A DNA stretch of 53,645 nt from Gammaproteobacteria bacterium (GTDB lineage: Bacteria; Pseudomonadota; Gammaproteobacteria; Arenicellales; UBA868): contig JAKUQR010000020.1 of NCBI GenBank assembly GCA_022450155.1, forward strand, positions 1 to 53,645. Reading direction: 5' to 3'. The notes under the pieces are model-generated. The model did not search any database. It was not told the DNA's origin and saw only the letters and a list, made by a program, of their open reading frames with translations. Shown piece after piece: positions 8,865 through 17,858 of the stretch. Position 1 is the stretch's first letter. Each line of letters begins with the position of its first letter. Position numbers and translations under genes: made by a program.

Positions 8865-10939
8865 GTCTTTTCTCCGATACTGATGATCATATTGCCTGCC
8901 ATGTCCGAAATAAATTCATTTTCAGGGGGCACAACAGTGGTGGAATCCCGCTGGATGATGATTGCAGGGCCTGCAATTGGTTGTTCAAGAGGCAACTGTT
9001 CTCTCTGGTAGAACGCTGTGTCAAATTCCTCAAGATGATTGTCGACCCGGAACATACAGGCGCCGGACTTCATCAGTGCTGATTCCCGGGTACCTGCATC
9101 GATACTGTCAGGCTGGCGAATTTTCGGCATCTGCCCAACACCGGTTACCCGCGCGTTCACAATCTCAATCGCACTATTCAGAAAGCCGTGGCCGTATTCG
9201 GCTCTGTGCTGGTTGTGGAACTGTTCGAAAATCCCCGTGAGACTGTCATCATCCAGTAACCCGTCGGGGAAAGTGATCCGGAGTTCATATCCCTGGCCGA
9301 CATAACGCAGGTCACCTGAACGCAGGAAGCTGAGTCCCGATCGATCCAGGCCATCGGCCAAAAACTGGTCGGTCAGTTCCTCTTCCATCGTTGCAAGATC
9401 ACTGTTGAGTCGTGGGAGATCGATGTCACCGCTGACCTGAAATTCTGTACGGATTGTGTCGTATTTAAGGTCTGTCGTGAGCAGCCCCACTGCCGAAGTA
9501 ATTCCAGGGTATTGCGGAATGAGCACTTCTGACATACCCAGTTCACGGGCGACATCTACAGCATGCAGTGGGCCGGCACCGCCAAACGCAACCAGAGAGA
9601 AATCTCTCGGATCGATTCCTTTCTGTACTGTACGGGAACGAATTGCGTTTGCCATGTTCGCGGTGACCAGCGTTAGGATACCGTCTGCAGTAGTGGGCAC
9701 GTCCAGGCCCATGTCTGATGCCAGACAGGCAATCGCCTGTTCAGCCGCCTGTTCATCTAGCGACATTTCCCCACCGAGAAAATAATCTTTATCCAGCCTT
9801 CCAAGTACAACGTTAGCGTCTGTCACAGTGGGTTGCTGTCCTCCCTGGCCGTAGGCTGCTGGACCGGGTACTGCCCCCGCACTTCGGGGACCGACTCGAA
9901 AACCACCCCCCGGATCAGCGTAGGCGATAGAACCACCACCTGCACCGATCGTCTGGATATCAATCATAGAGACCAGCAGCGGGTAGCCTGCGATCCATGT
10001 GTCACGGGCTGAAGCCTGGGCGAAGGTTCCGTCGCTGACGATCCCGATGTCGGCAGAGGTACCGCCCATATCAAAAGTGATCAGCTTGGTCCGGTCCGAA
10101 AGCTCACCGGTCCAGGCGCCACCGAGTACGCCTGCCGCAGGTCCGGAAAGCAGCGTCATGACAGGCCGTTCAGACACCATCTTGGCTGTCGCGACACCGC
10201 CGTTGGAGCTCATTACGTGGAGGTCTGCGTCTATGCCATCATCCGCAATTCGTGTGGCGAGGTGATTCACATAGTCTCTGACTTTGGGCCCAATAAAGGC
10301 ATTCATGGCGGCCGTGGTGAAACGCTCGAATTCCCGGAACTGGGGAGAAACTGACGAGGAGGTTGTCACAAAACATTCAGGATATTCTTCCTCGATAAGC
10401 TGGCGTGCACGGTTCTCATGTGCCGGGTTGAGATAGGAGAAAAGAAAGCACACTGCAATCGATTCAACACCGGCGTTTTTCAGTTCCTCTATCGCGGTAC
10501 GAACTTCATCCTCATTCAGTTCAGTCAGGACCTCACCGGTTGGTGGCGCAATCCGTTCAGTGGCAGTCAATCTGTATTGGCGACGGACCAGAGCCCGATT
10601 CTGCCAGGGTACTTCCTGCATAATCGAGTAGTGTTCAGGCCGTTGGTGGCGACCGATGTGAAGGATGTCACGGTAGTTTTTTGTGGTGATCATCCCGGTC
10701 TTAGCGCCATCGTGCTGCAGAATGGCGTTGGTCGCGATAGTGGTGCCGTGCAGCAAATGATCGATATCTGCCGGGGTTATGGTGTGTCTCTCACACAGTT
10801 CGCGTATCGCGGTGCTGACACCGTCCGAGGGGTCGTCCGGTGTGGTTGGCACTTTGTGTATTTCAGTGCGGCCAGACTCGGTGTCGGCAAAAATGACATC
10901 CGTAAACGTACCTCCGACATCGACCCCGACGAGCTTCAT
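8861..10939 (-). CDS. hyuA: Hydantoinase A/oxoprolinase family protein (set 1)
   Basis: A 692-residue HyuA subunit with the actin/sugar-kinase-like ATPase fold. The first phosphate loop is [13 protein letters not shown] at the N terminus, the second is [14 protein letters not shown] near residue 290, followed by [18 protein letters not shown], the [12 protein letters not shown] and [13 protein letters not shown] strings, and the [17 protein letters not shown] adenosine-binding loop. It is expected to activate a cyclic amide with ATP so that the HyuB partner can open the ring. The start ATG follows GGGAGA. It is the seventh gene of a co-directional run that includes a D-hydantoinase and both N-carbamoylases, so a substrate related to hydantoins or their imide relatives is likely. 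Confidence 0.93.
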   Translation of the reverse strand: MKLVGVDVGGTFTDVIFADTESGRTEIHKVPTTPDDPSDGVSTAIRELCERHTITPADIDHLLHGTTIATNAILQHDGAKTGMITTKNYRDILHIGRHQRPEHYSIMQEVPWQNRALVRRQYRLTATERIAPPTGEVLTELNEDEVRTAIEELKNAGVESIAVCFLFSYLNPAHENRARQLIEEEYPECFVTTSSSVSPQFREFERFTTAAMNAFIGPKVRDYVNHLATRIADDGIDADLHVMSSNGGVATAKMVSERPVMTLLSGPAAGVLGGAWTGELSDRTKLITFDMGGTSADIGIVSDGTFAQASARDTWIAGYPLLVSMIDIQTIGAGGGSIAYADPGGGFRVGPRSAGAVPGPAAYGQGGQQPTVTDANVVLGRLDKDYFLGGEMSLDEQAAEQAIACLASDMGLDVPTTADGILTLVTANMANAIRSRTVQKGIDPRDFSLVAFGGAGPLHAVDVARELGMSEVLIPQYPGITSAVGLLTTDLKYDTIRTEFQVSGDIDLPRLNSDLATMEEELTDQFLADGLDRSGLSFLRSGDLRYVGQGYELRITFPDGLLDDDSLTGIFEQFHNQHRAEYGHGFLNSAIEIVNARVTGVGQMPKIRQPDSIDAGTRESALMKSGACMFRVDNHLEEFDTAFYQREQLPLEQPIAGPAIIIQRDSTTVVPPENEFISDMAGNMIISIGEKT

Positions 10940-10964
10940 GCATTGTCTCCCTGGTTGTATTGCC

Positions 10965-10985
10965 TGACCCCGTTAAACGAGGTCA
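10965..10985. promoter_or_regulatory. Near-perfect 21-bp palindrome upstream of hyuA set 1
   Basis: The arms TGACC-C-CGTT and AACG-A-GGTCA are symmetrical around a central A with one mismatched pair. It sits 26 bases upstream of the hyuA start (10939) in the only sizeable gap (about 200 bases) of this part of the minus-strand run. This suits a dimeric repressor site controlling hyuAB separately from the upstream carbamoylase genes. No regulator gene is adjacent. It could also fold as a hairpin, but no T-tract follows. Confidence 0.4.
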
Positions 10986-11141
10986 GCCGAGCCTGGAAAG
11001 TCTGTATTCTGTGGGTTTGGTGGGTGAGGTTGCGTGTTGGACCTATCGCAACTCCACACGTGTACCCACGATAACGTTGCCACCTTACTGTGACGAATCG
11101 CGCTGCGTCAAGATGGTCCAGTCGCGGGGGTGGCCCGTCCT

Positions 11142-12068
11142 TCAGGTGTGACGCCGGGGCTGCACGATTAGACCGTAGTTTTCAGGCTCTCGATGTAGTG
11201 CAAAATTAAAGATGTTGTTCTGGATAATCTGGCACAGGTCGAGATCACAATCCCAGGTTATGAGTTCGTCGGCCAGTGTTTCACAGCGGACAACAATTTC
11301 CCCGGAGGGCGCGACGATACAGCTGCCACCGATCATGTCGCAGTTCTCTTCGCAGCCTGCCTTGGCCGCGGCCGCGACCCAGGTGCCGTTCTGGTAAGCC
11401 CCGGCCTGAAGTGAGAGGTGATTGTGAAAGTCCTGCAGATGATCGAGTTCGGGTGCGCGAGGATAGTGGACCGGTGTGTTGTAACCCAGCAGGACTATTT
11501 CGACACCCTGCAAACCCAGCATTCTGTACGTCTCTGGCCAGCGGCGATCGTTGCAGATACACATCCCCAGTGTCGCGTTCAGCGTGTTGAACACCGGAAA
11601 CCCCAGATCACCGGTTTCGAAATAGCGTTTTTCCAGATGTTGGAAGGGAAAATCGGGTTCATGCTCACGGTGACCCGGGAGATGGATCTTGCGATACTTC
11701 CCCACGATCTCGCCAGCTTGGTCGACGAGTATCGAGGTGTTAAACCGCCTGGTCGTATCGTTGTGGCTAATTAGTTCGGCATAACCGAGATAAAAAGCAA
11801 TTCCGGCGCGCGCGGCAGCGTCGAACAATGGTTCGGTGTCTGCGTTGGGCATGTCTGTTTCAAAAAACGCATCGATATCGGCCTGATCGTCGAAATACCA
11901 GCGTGGAAAGAATGTTGTCAGTGCCAGTTCTGGGAATACAATCAATTTCGATCCGGCATCATCCGCCTTGCGCAACAGGGTAATCATGCGCTCAACGGCT
12001 GATGCGCGGGGTTCGTCACGGGCGATCGGGCCCAGTTGAGCAACAGCGAGAGGTAACGAGCGAGTCAT
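11142..12068 (-). CDS. N-carbamoyl-D-amino acid hydrolase (D-carbamoylase)
   Basis: A 308-residue member of the nitrilase superfamily. It closely resembles the Agrobacterium D-carbamoylase in length (about 304) and sequence: VFPELALTTFFPRW, RRFNTSILVD, GKYRKIHLPGH, PFQHLEKRYFE, CNDRRWPET and GYNTP. The catalytic triad falls at the expected numbers: Glu47, Lys127 and Cys172. It hydrolyses N-carbamoyl-D-amino acids to the D-amino acid, CO2 and ammonia. It starts 4 bases after the M20 carbamoylase gene, and the D-hydantoinase is one gene further upstream, so substrate flow hydantoin, N-carbamoyl-D-amino acid, D-amino acid is readable from gene order. Beta-ureidopropionase is a less likely alternative. 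Confidence 0.92.
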   Translation of the reverse strand: MTRSLPLAVAQLGPIARDEPRASAVERMITLLRKADDAGSKLIVFPELALTTFFPRWYFDDQADIDAFFETDMPNADTEPLFDAAARAGIAFYLGYAELISHNDTTRRFNTSILVDQAGEIVGKYRKIHLPGHREHEPDFPFQHLEKRYFETGDLGFPVFNTLNATLGMCICNDRRWPETYRMLGLQGVEIVLLGYNTPVHYPRAPELDHLQDFHNHLSLQAGAYQNGTWVAAAAKAGCEENCDMIGGSCIVAPSGEIVVRCETLADELITWDCDLDLCQIIQNNIFNFALHREPENYGLIVQPRRHT

Positions 12069-12072
12069 GGAT

Positions 12073-13320
12073 TTAGCCTGATAGTTCCAATAAAACTTTC
12101 ATCAGAACATCCATACCGGCAGCAATATCCTGTTCAGAAGAAAATTCATTTATGTTGTGACTGATACCGTGTTTTGATGGAATAAAGATCATACCGGTCG
12201 GACAGTTTGGCGCGAACATCTGAGCATCATGTCCAGCGCCAGACGGAAGTCTACAGTAGGTGTAGTCTGAGGCAGCGGCTGCTTTTTCTACCATGTCTAT
12301 GATCATGGTATCAAATTCGACAGGGCTAAATCGAGCCAGGGACCGTTTTTCCAGTGTTACTCCTTCAGCAGCAACTGTATCCGTGGCAAAGTCGATCAAT
12401 CTGGTTTCTGCCAGGGTCAGTTTAGTATCAGATGAATTGCGCAGATCGACTATAACCCGGGCACGGTTGGCGATGACGTTGATCAGATTTGGAGTTAGCT
12501 CTGATACGCCGACAGTAGCAACCTGGTTAGCACCAAGATCCGTAGCGATAGCCCGGGCTTCAACGGCGATGGCTGCGGCGACATACCCTGCGTCATGACG
12601 CAGGTGCATCGGCGTTGTACCTGCATGATTAGAGACGCCCCGTAGTTCGAATTCCGTCCAGGATATTCCTTGTACACCCGTTACGGCACCAATCGTGGTG
12701 TTCGTATTCTCCAATACGGGGCCCTGTTCAATGTGAAGCTCAAGAAAGGCTCGGGGGATCATGTTGTTGACGGGGATGTCACCCGCGTAACCGATACGGG
12801 AGAGTTCCGCGCCGACAGTCTGGCCATCGGTGCCGACAGTCTCCAGCGCGGTTTCCAGGGACAATGAACCTTGGTGTACAGCGCTGCCCATCATATCCGG
12901 TGTAAACCGCACACCTTCCTCGTTTGTGAAAAATCCCACAGCGATAGGGTATTGTGTCTTTAGGTCAGCATCATTCAGTGTTTGGATCGCCTCTAGCCCA
13001 GCCAGAACACCGAGCGCACCGTCATAAAGACCCCCGGTTGCAACAGAGTCAATATGAGACCCGATGATAACGGGTGGACTGTCCAAGATGCCGGTGCGTG
13101 TTCCAATAACGTTCCCGATACCGTCAATTTGGATTACCAGGCCAAGATCATGCATCCAGCGTACTACGAGATCGCGGCCGTCGCGGTCCTCATCGCTCAG
13201 AGAAAGACGACAGACACCACCGCCGGTTATAGCACCGATCCGGCCGAGTTCCTTGATTCTGTTTTGCAGCCGCCCGACATCAGCAGAAAGGTCTGTTGAT
13301 CGAAATGTAAGGTTGTTCAT
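12073..13320 (-). CDS. Zn-dependent M20 amidohydrolase (N-carbamoyl-L-amino-acid hydrolase / allantoate amidohydrolase family)
   Basis: A 415-residue di-metal M20-family hydrolase. Metal ligands are visible in order: His in GSHIDSV, Asp in GGLYDGALG, Glu-Glu in TNEEGVRF, His in LELHIEQGP and His in HGISHNINE. The dimerisation/lid domain with GVSNHAGTTPM lies in the middle. Relatives split N-carbamoyl-L-amino acids, N-carbamoyl-beta-alanine or allantoate. Co-location with a hydantoinase and a D-carbamoylase favours the L-carbamoylase or beta-ureidopropionase role over allantoate, since no allantoinase is present. The ATG at 13320 has a weak ribosome site. The gene is followed after 4 bases by the D-carbamoylase. 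Confidence 0.88.
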   Translation of the reverse strand: MNNLTFRSTDLSADVGRLQNRIKELGRIGAITGGGVCRLSLSDEDRDGRDLVVRWMHDLGLVIQIDGIGNVIGTRTGILDSPPVIIGSHIDSVATGGLYDGALGVLAGLEAIQTLNDADLKTQYPIAVGFFTNEEGVRFTPDMMGSAVHQGSLSLETALETVGTDGQTVGAELSRIGYAGDIPVNNMIPRAFLELHIEQGPVLENTNTTIGAVTGVQGISWTEFELRGVSNHAGTTPMHLRHDAGYVAAAIAVEARAIATDLGANQVATVGVSELTPNLINVIANRARVIVDLRNSSDTKLTLAETRLIDFATDTVAAEGVTLEKRSLARFSPVEFDTMIIDMVEKAAAASDYTYCRLPSGAGHDAQMFAPNCPTGMIFIPSKHGISHNINEFSSEQDIAAGMDVLMKVLLELSG

Positions 13321-13381
13321 TTACAGACAGTCTAGGTGTGTGAATGAGCCCAATCGGATAAACGTAACTGTCGGTTGTATC

Positions 13382-14860
13382 TCATTGGCTCAGAGGTCCG
13401 ATGTCTGCGCCGAAATTTCTATCGACATCCATCTCCTTGACCAGTCGACCAAGCGGACGTGCGGCATCGGACAGATACCGAGGCAGAAACTTGCCGCTAC
13501 CGCGTTCGACCTTCAACTCACCGTTTTCTACGGCTACCCGTCCACGGCTTAATACAGTCACCGGCCAGCCTGTGAGTTTTCGACCTTCGTACGGGGTGTA
13601 GCCGACATTGTCATGGAGCAGATCCCAGGCGACGGTGATTTCTTTTTCAGGATCCCAGATTGCAATATCTGCATCTGATCCAATCGCGATAGTGCCCTTG
13701 CGCGGTAATAGTCCATAAATCCGTGCTGCATTGGTCGCGGTCAGTGCGACAAACTGGTGGATACTAATACGGCCTTTGCCGACACCCTCAGAAAAAAGCA
13801 ACGGAAGTCGAAGTTCTATACCCGGTACACCGTTTGCGATCTGCGGAAAAGTCGGGTTAGGGCCGGCAGCCAGCTTGCCGGTTTCATCAAAACGATACGG
13901 AGCGTGATCAGAGGAAAATACCTGAAAGGTACCGTTTGCGAGTCCTCGCCAGATGACATCGTGGTGGGCTGCATCACGTGGTGGTGGACTGCAGCAGAAT
14001 TTTGCACCTTCGGCGCCATCGCGATCGAGATCTGAAGCGGTCAGAAACAGGTACTGAGGGCAGGTCTCACCGTAGACTTTCAGGCCAGCGGTCTGTGCGC
14101 GGCGGATCTCGGCCATTGCTTCGCTGGCCGACACGTGAACAATCAGGATCGGAACGTCGATCAGTTCGGAAAGACGAATCGCGCGGTGCGTCGCCTCGTC
14201 TTCGGCAAGCTCTACATGACTGATGGCGTGATATTTTGGTGCAACGTAACCGCCCTGAAGCAGTCGTTCCTTGAGCCAGCGGATCATGTCGTGGTTTTCG
14301 GCATGGATCATCACCATTGCGCCATGTTGTCTGGCAGTTGCCAGCACATCGAGCATCTGATGGTCGTCCAGCTTCAATGAGTCATAGGTCATGTAAACCT
14401 TGAACGACGTCATGCCTTCACGAATCAGGGCAGGCAGGTCTTCGCGCATCGCCTGCTCAGTGGGATCAGATACGATCAAATGAAAGCCATAATCAATGAC
14501 GGCCTTCGTCGACGCACATTCATGGTAATCATCGACTGCTTTGCGCAGCGACTGGCCCTTCATCTGCGCAGCAAAGGATAGCGTTGTAGTAGTACCGCCA
14601 AACACGGCGGATCGAGTACCGGTGTAAAAGTCATCGGCACTCATGACATTGCCGACAGACGACGCTTGCTCAATATGGCAGTGGCCCTCTACCCCTCCGG
14701 GCAGTACCAGCATTCCGGACGCATCGATCTCATGTTGGGCTCTGGGTAGATCCAGACCGAGTGCTGTGATGCGGCCATCACAAATGCCCACGTCACACAA
14801 AGTGCTGTCGACTGCCGTGACGACAGTGCCGCCGCGGATGACTGTTTCAAATAAATCCAT
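13382..14860 (-). CDS. hydA: D-hydantoinase / dihydropyrimidinase
   Basis: A 492-residue cyclic amidohydrolase. The zinc ligands are His60 and His62 (VEGHCH), carbamylated Lys154 (SFKVYMTY), His186 (IHAEN), His242 (VHVS) and Asp318 (SSDHAPY). It opens six-membered dihydropyrimidines or five-membered hydantoins to N-carbamoyl amino acids. The family usually has DxHxH at the first site; here the Asp is replaced by Glu (VEGHCH). The start at 14860 is chosen for AAGGAA upstream; a longer frame to 14887 lacks one. The N-carbamoyl product would feed the two carbamoylases just downstream. Allantoinase is a weaker alternative. Confidence 0.9.
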   Translation of the reverse strand: MDLFETVIRGGTVVTAVDSTLCDVGICDGRITALGLDLPRAQHEIDASGMLVLPGGVEGHCHIEQASSVGNVMSADDFYTGTRSAVFGGTTTTLSFAAQMKGQSLRKAVDDYHECASTKAVIDYGFHLIVSDPTEQAMREDLPALIREGMTSFKVYMTYDSLKLDDHQMLDVLATARQHGAMVMIHAENHDMIRWLKERLLQGGYVAPKYHAISHVELAEDEATHRAIRLSELIDVPILIVHVSASEAMAEIRRAQTAGLKVYGETCPQYLFLTASDLDRDGAEGAKFCCSPPPRDAAHHDVIWRGLANGTFQVFSSDHAPYRFDETGKLAAGPNPTFPQIANGVPGIELRLPLLFSEGVGKGRISIHQFVALTATNAARIYGLLPRKGTIAIGSDADIAIWDPEKEITVAWDLLHDNVGYTPYEGRKLTGWPVTVLSRGRVAVENGELKVERGSGKFLPRYLSDAARPLGRLVKEMDVDRNFGADIGPLSQ

Positions 14861-14898
14861 GCTGTTATTCCTTGGTTTCCATAACACGAAAAACTGTT

Positions 14899-14915
14899 GG
14901 GTTCGATGATAACCC
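14899..14915 (-). terminator. Possible terminator between amidase and hydantoinase genes
   Basis: On the minus strand GGGTT pairs with AACCC around a 7-base loop and is followed, after five bases, by TTTTT. It lies just downstream of the amidase gene (end 14990) and before the hydantoinase start (14860). It could split the run into two units, but the stem is short. Confidence 0.35.
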
Positions 14916-14989
14916 GGTTACCACCGATTGATCGATGTATTAAGAAGTAGCAGTCCAGTGAAATGAGGTTGCAGTCTTGAGGTTTCTGA

Positions 14990-16393
14990 CTACATCGATA
15001 CCGCCTGGATGGATTGCTGCAGCCAAGCGCCGTAACCTGTTAAATCCCAGTCGGTGTGCGGCTGGCCGATAAGTTGTATACCCAGTGGCAGGCCGCGGAC
15101 CGCCGCCAGTGGCAGGGTGAGGGCAGGCGATCCAAGAGCAGAAGTTGCCGCATTGAATGCGGGGCTGCCGGTCTTGAACGCATAACCCGATTCGCCTGAA
15201 GGTGTCAGTGCGCCCAGCTCTGGAGCAGGGCCGGGAGCGGACAGTGTGATCATCGCCGATGCCAGGTCCTTGAGGGTGGCGAAACTGGCTCTCATCCGCT
15301 CTCGTTTTTCGAGTGCCTTGCGATAGTCGCCCAGGGTGATTTCCTCGGCCATTTCCAGCCACAAGCTAAGGTCATCGCTCAGCAGTCCGGTGCTCTGGTA
15401 ATGGCGTAGCGCCCAGCGCATTTCATAACTGCAAAGAATTCGGCAGAGCACCATGCTGTCGTCGATGTCCTGTTCAAATGCTTCAATTGCAGGAAGTTCA
15501 TTACGTCTGACTAACTTGACGTCCAGCGATCTCAGTTGGTCGAGGATCGCCTCGAAAGCGTTGCGGGTGGTTTCATCGCACTGCGACCAGCCCTCGGTCT
15601 CAAGCACAATCAGAGTGTCGGGCTGAGCGGGAGGCGCCAGCTCGGGCGGGCCGTAGAGCCCGGGATAGCCTGGATCAGCACCGGCACGGTGCGCGATTTC
15701 GTAGGCGACCGACCACATGTCGACCAGGGAGCCGGCATGAATGCCCAGGTGCAGTTGACTCAGGCTCAACCCTTCACCGCCGTGCAGTGCGCCTAAAGTG
15801 GGTTTAATCGCGATATTGCCGCAGTAAGCTGCCGGGCGAATGATGGAGCCCACCACCTGGTTGCCCAATGCAGCCGGGACCATACCGGCGCCAACTGCAG
15901 CGGACGAACCGCTGGATGATCCACCAGGCGTGCACCGGGCGTCAAAGGGATTGGTCGTGGGGCCGGGCACCATAAAAGCGAATTCAGTGGTTACTGTCTT
16001 TCCCAGTATGATCGCGCCGGCCAGTCGAAGTGCGTTGACTGAGGCAGAATCCATGTGGGTCTGCCTGCCCTCGTATATCGCGCTGCCAAGTGCTGTGGGC
16101 ATATCTTTGGTCTGGATAACATCCTTGATGCCGATCGGCATGCCGTCGATCGCCGATAACGGTCGGCCAGCTTTGTAGCGTGCGGAGGATTCGTCTGCGG
16201 CGATGCGTGCATTTTCGGTATTCAAAACCACCCACGCGCGGACCACGGGTTCTTTTTCTTCGATTGTCTCCAGACAGCGCTCCAGATAGGCCCTGGGGGT
16301 GCCACTGCCGTCCCTGAACTGTGCACTGGCGTCATAAAAGGTCCGAAGACGATAGTTCTCAGGGTTGTAGGTGCTTGTTCCAGATGCTGTCAT
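14990..16393 (-). CDS. Amidase signature family protein
   Basis: A 467-residue amidase-signature hydrolase. The Ser-cisSer-Lys catalytic set is visible: Lys in IGIKDVIQTKDMPT, the glycine/serine-rich CTPGGSSSGSSAAVGAGMVPAALG carrying the cis-Ser, and the nucleophile Ser in GNQVVGSIIRPAAYCG. Note that this last motif usually reads GTQTGGSIxRPA; VVGS is a modest change. Members release ammonia from carboxamides; related examples are AtzE-type biuret/allophanate amidases and GatA. Without gatB/gatC here a tRNA role is unlikely. A strong AAGGAGGG site precedes the ATG at 16393. Its place beside hydantoin enzymes suggests use of carbamoyl or amide nitrogen. Confidence 0.88.
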   Translation of the reverse strand: MTASGTSTYNPENYRLRTFYDASAQFRDGSGTPRAYLERCLETIEEKEPVVRAWVVLNTENARIAADESSARYKAGRPLSAIDGMPIGIKDVIQTKDMPTALGSAIYEGRQTHMDSASVNALRLAGAIILGKTVTTEFAFMVPGPTTNPFDARCTPGGSSSGSSAAVGAGMVPAALGNQVVGSIIRPAAYCGNIAIKPTLGALHGGEGLSLSQLHLGIHAGSLVDMWSVAYEIAHRAGADPGYPGLYGPPELAPPAQPDTLIVLETEGWSQCDETTRNAFEAILDQLRSLDVKLVRRNELPAIEAFEQDIDDSMVLCRILCSYEMRWALRHYQSTGLLSDDLSLWLEMAEEITLGDYRKALEKRERMRASFATLKDLASAMITLSAPGPAPELGALTPSGESGYAFKTGSPAFNAATSALGSPALTLPLAAVRGLPLGIQLIGQPHTDWDLTGYGAWLQQSIQAVSM

Positions 16394-16426
16394 AGCGTTT
16401 CCCTCCTTGAGAACTTCATTGCATGC

Positions 16427-17665
16427 TTAGAGTGCAGCACTCACCTGATCAAAAAGATAACTTGGGTCAGCACTGGGGTTTGCCGCAACGGATCGAAACC
16501 AGGTCTGCCCGTCAACTTCGGTCAGTGACACCCAACCGTTCTGCAGACGGCTGCGGACAACACTGGGTTCGGCATTCAGCGGTCGCCAAACTACAACACC
16601 GGTCTGGTTGGGTCCCCACAGTAGAAATCGCGGATCCGATTTGATCAGGTCTGCCAGTTGATCCGCTTTGCCCATGTCGGATTCAATACGTTCGACAAGG
16701 CCCGTTCGTCCCCATGACAGCAGCATTGCGGCTAGGGGAACTGCTGCAGCAGGTGTAGAACCGAGCAGCCCGATATTGGGTGTGGCGAGATAACCCCCGC
16801 CGTAGCTGAGAGCGTCATGTGCTGTTTTGGCATTGCGAAACAACACCAATGCCGAGCCTTTAGGTTGATACAACCATTTGTGCGCGGAAAAGCCAACCGA
16901 GTCCGCTGCCTCAATTCCGGCAAGGCAGCTGGCGAATCGGTCTGTCAGCCGCAAAGGCCCAGTCCAGGCTGCATCGACGTGAACCCACGCTGTCTCGTCG
17001 GGCCAAATCAGAGGATCGATGGTGCCGGTCGCAACGGTACCGGCAGTGAGAACCAGCGCGGTCCGGTCCAGTTGAGTCAGCGTGGAGATGTCCACCTCGT
17101 GGCGTGAATTGGTGGGCAGGGCAATGTATTCCAGACCTAGAATCTCAGCTGACTTACGAATTGAAAGATGAGACTTATCTGAAGCCGCAATACGGGTGAC
17201 CTGTTTGAGTTGGCGGGCGGCCCATAGTGCCGTCAGATTGGCAATGGTGGAACCGGGCACAAAATGGCCGCCGGACATTCCAAATGACGGTGCCAGCCAG
17301 TTAACGACCCGTTCAGTGAGTGAGCGCGCGGCGGGTGCAGCGTCCGGATGCAGCAGATTCTGGTTGGTGGCGACCTGCCACAGCGACGCGGCCCAGGTGA
17401 TGGCAGGAGTCGGCGGGTCCATATGGGCAAAGTAGCCCGGGTGATGGAGCTGTGCGCTGGCGTCCAGTACAACTGGCGCCAAGGTATCCAGAGCGGCGCC
17501 ATCGCCAATACCTGCCTCAGGCAAACTCTCAGGAAGCATTAGGGCTGGTGATTCCGGTACCGGTTGAGTACGTGGGTGATAGCTGTTTGCCAACCTGTCC
17601 AGTGACTCAGTAATCAGTTCACGGTCAAAAATGTGGTCGGGGTGTGGGGGTGGCTGTGTGGTCAT
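16427..17665 (-). CDS. Pyridoxal-phosphate group II decarboxylase family protein
   Basis: A 412-residue PLP enzyme of the glutamate/aromatic-amino-acid decarboxylase group. The lysine that binds PLP is in SVGFSAHKWLYQPKGSALVLF; the phosphate-contacting Asp is in WVHVDAAWTGPLRL; SHLSIRKSAEILG and GGHFVPGSTIANLTALWAAR match the family. The N-terminal HHPGYFAHMDPP corresponds to the substrate-entry region. The enzyme would decarboxylate an amino acid, possibly an aromatic one, or act as an aldehyde synthase; substrate is unknown. It is shorter than most of the group (about 470-480 residues). It sits 33 bases upstream of the amidase in the same orientation. Confidence 0.82.
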   Translation of the reverse strand: MTTQPPPHPDHIFDRELITESLDRLANSYHPRTQPVPESPALMLPESLPEAGIGDGAALDTLAPVVLDASAQLHHPGYFAHMDPPTPAITWAASLWQVATNQNLLHPDAAPAARSLTERVVNWLAPSFGMSGGHFVPGSTIANLTALWAARQLKQVTRIAASDKSHLSIRKSAEILGLEYIALPTNSRHEVDISTLTQLDRTALVLTAGTVATGTIDPLIWPDETAWVHVDAAWTGPLRLTDRFASCLAGIEAADSVGFSAHKWLYQPKGSALVLFRNAKTAHDALSYGGGYLATPNIGLLGSTPAAAVPLAAMLLSWGRTGLVERIESDMGKADQLADLIKSDPRFLLWGPNQTGVVVWRPLNAEPSVVRSRLQNGWVSLTEVDGQTWFRSVAANPSADPSYLFDQVSAAL

Positions 17666-17858
17666 ATTTCTGGAAGCGATTGCTAGGGGTTAGTGCTCTG
17701 GGTCTGACGGCCATCGCTGCAGACCGGACTTCGTGGGCCGATACTGAAAGTACTGGTCAGCACACCGATTTGATCATCCCAGGCAGAGGATAACACCTCT
17801 ATCCGGGGAAACAGACAACATCGATGTGGACTCGAGAAGTGGGCCGCAATGGTTAACG

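Noticed and set aside
14890-14930. tRNA-like GGTTCGAT string
   Set aside because: No cloverleaf can be drawn around it; the bases are explained better by the GGGTT/AACCC hairpin.
16427-17665. Kynureninase or aminotransferase function for this PLP enzyme
   Set aside because: The SAHKW lysine motif and HVDAAW string are those of group II decarboxylases, while the true kynureninase is at 33704.
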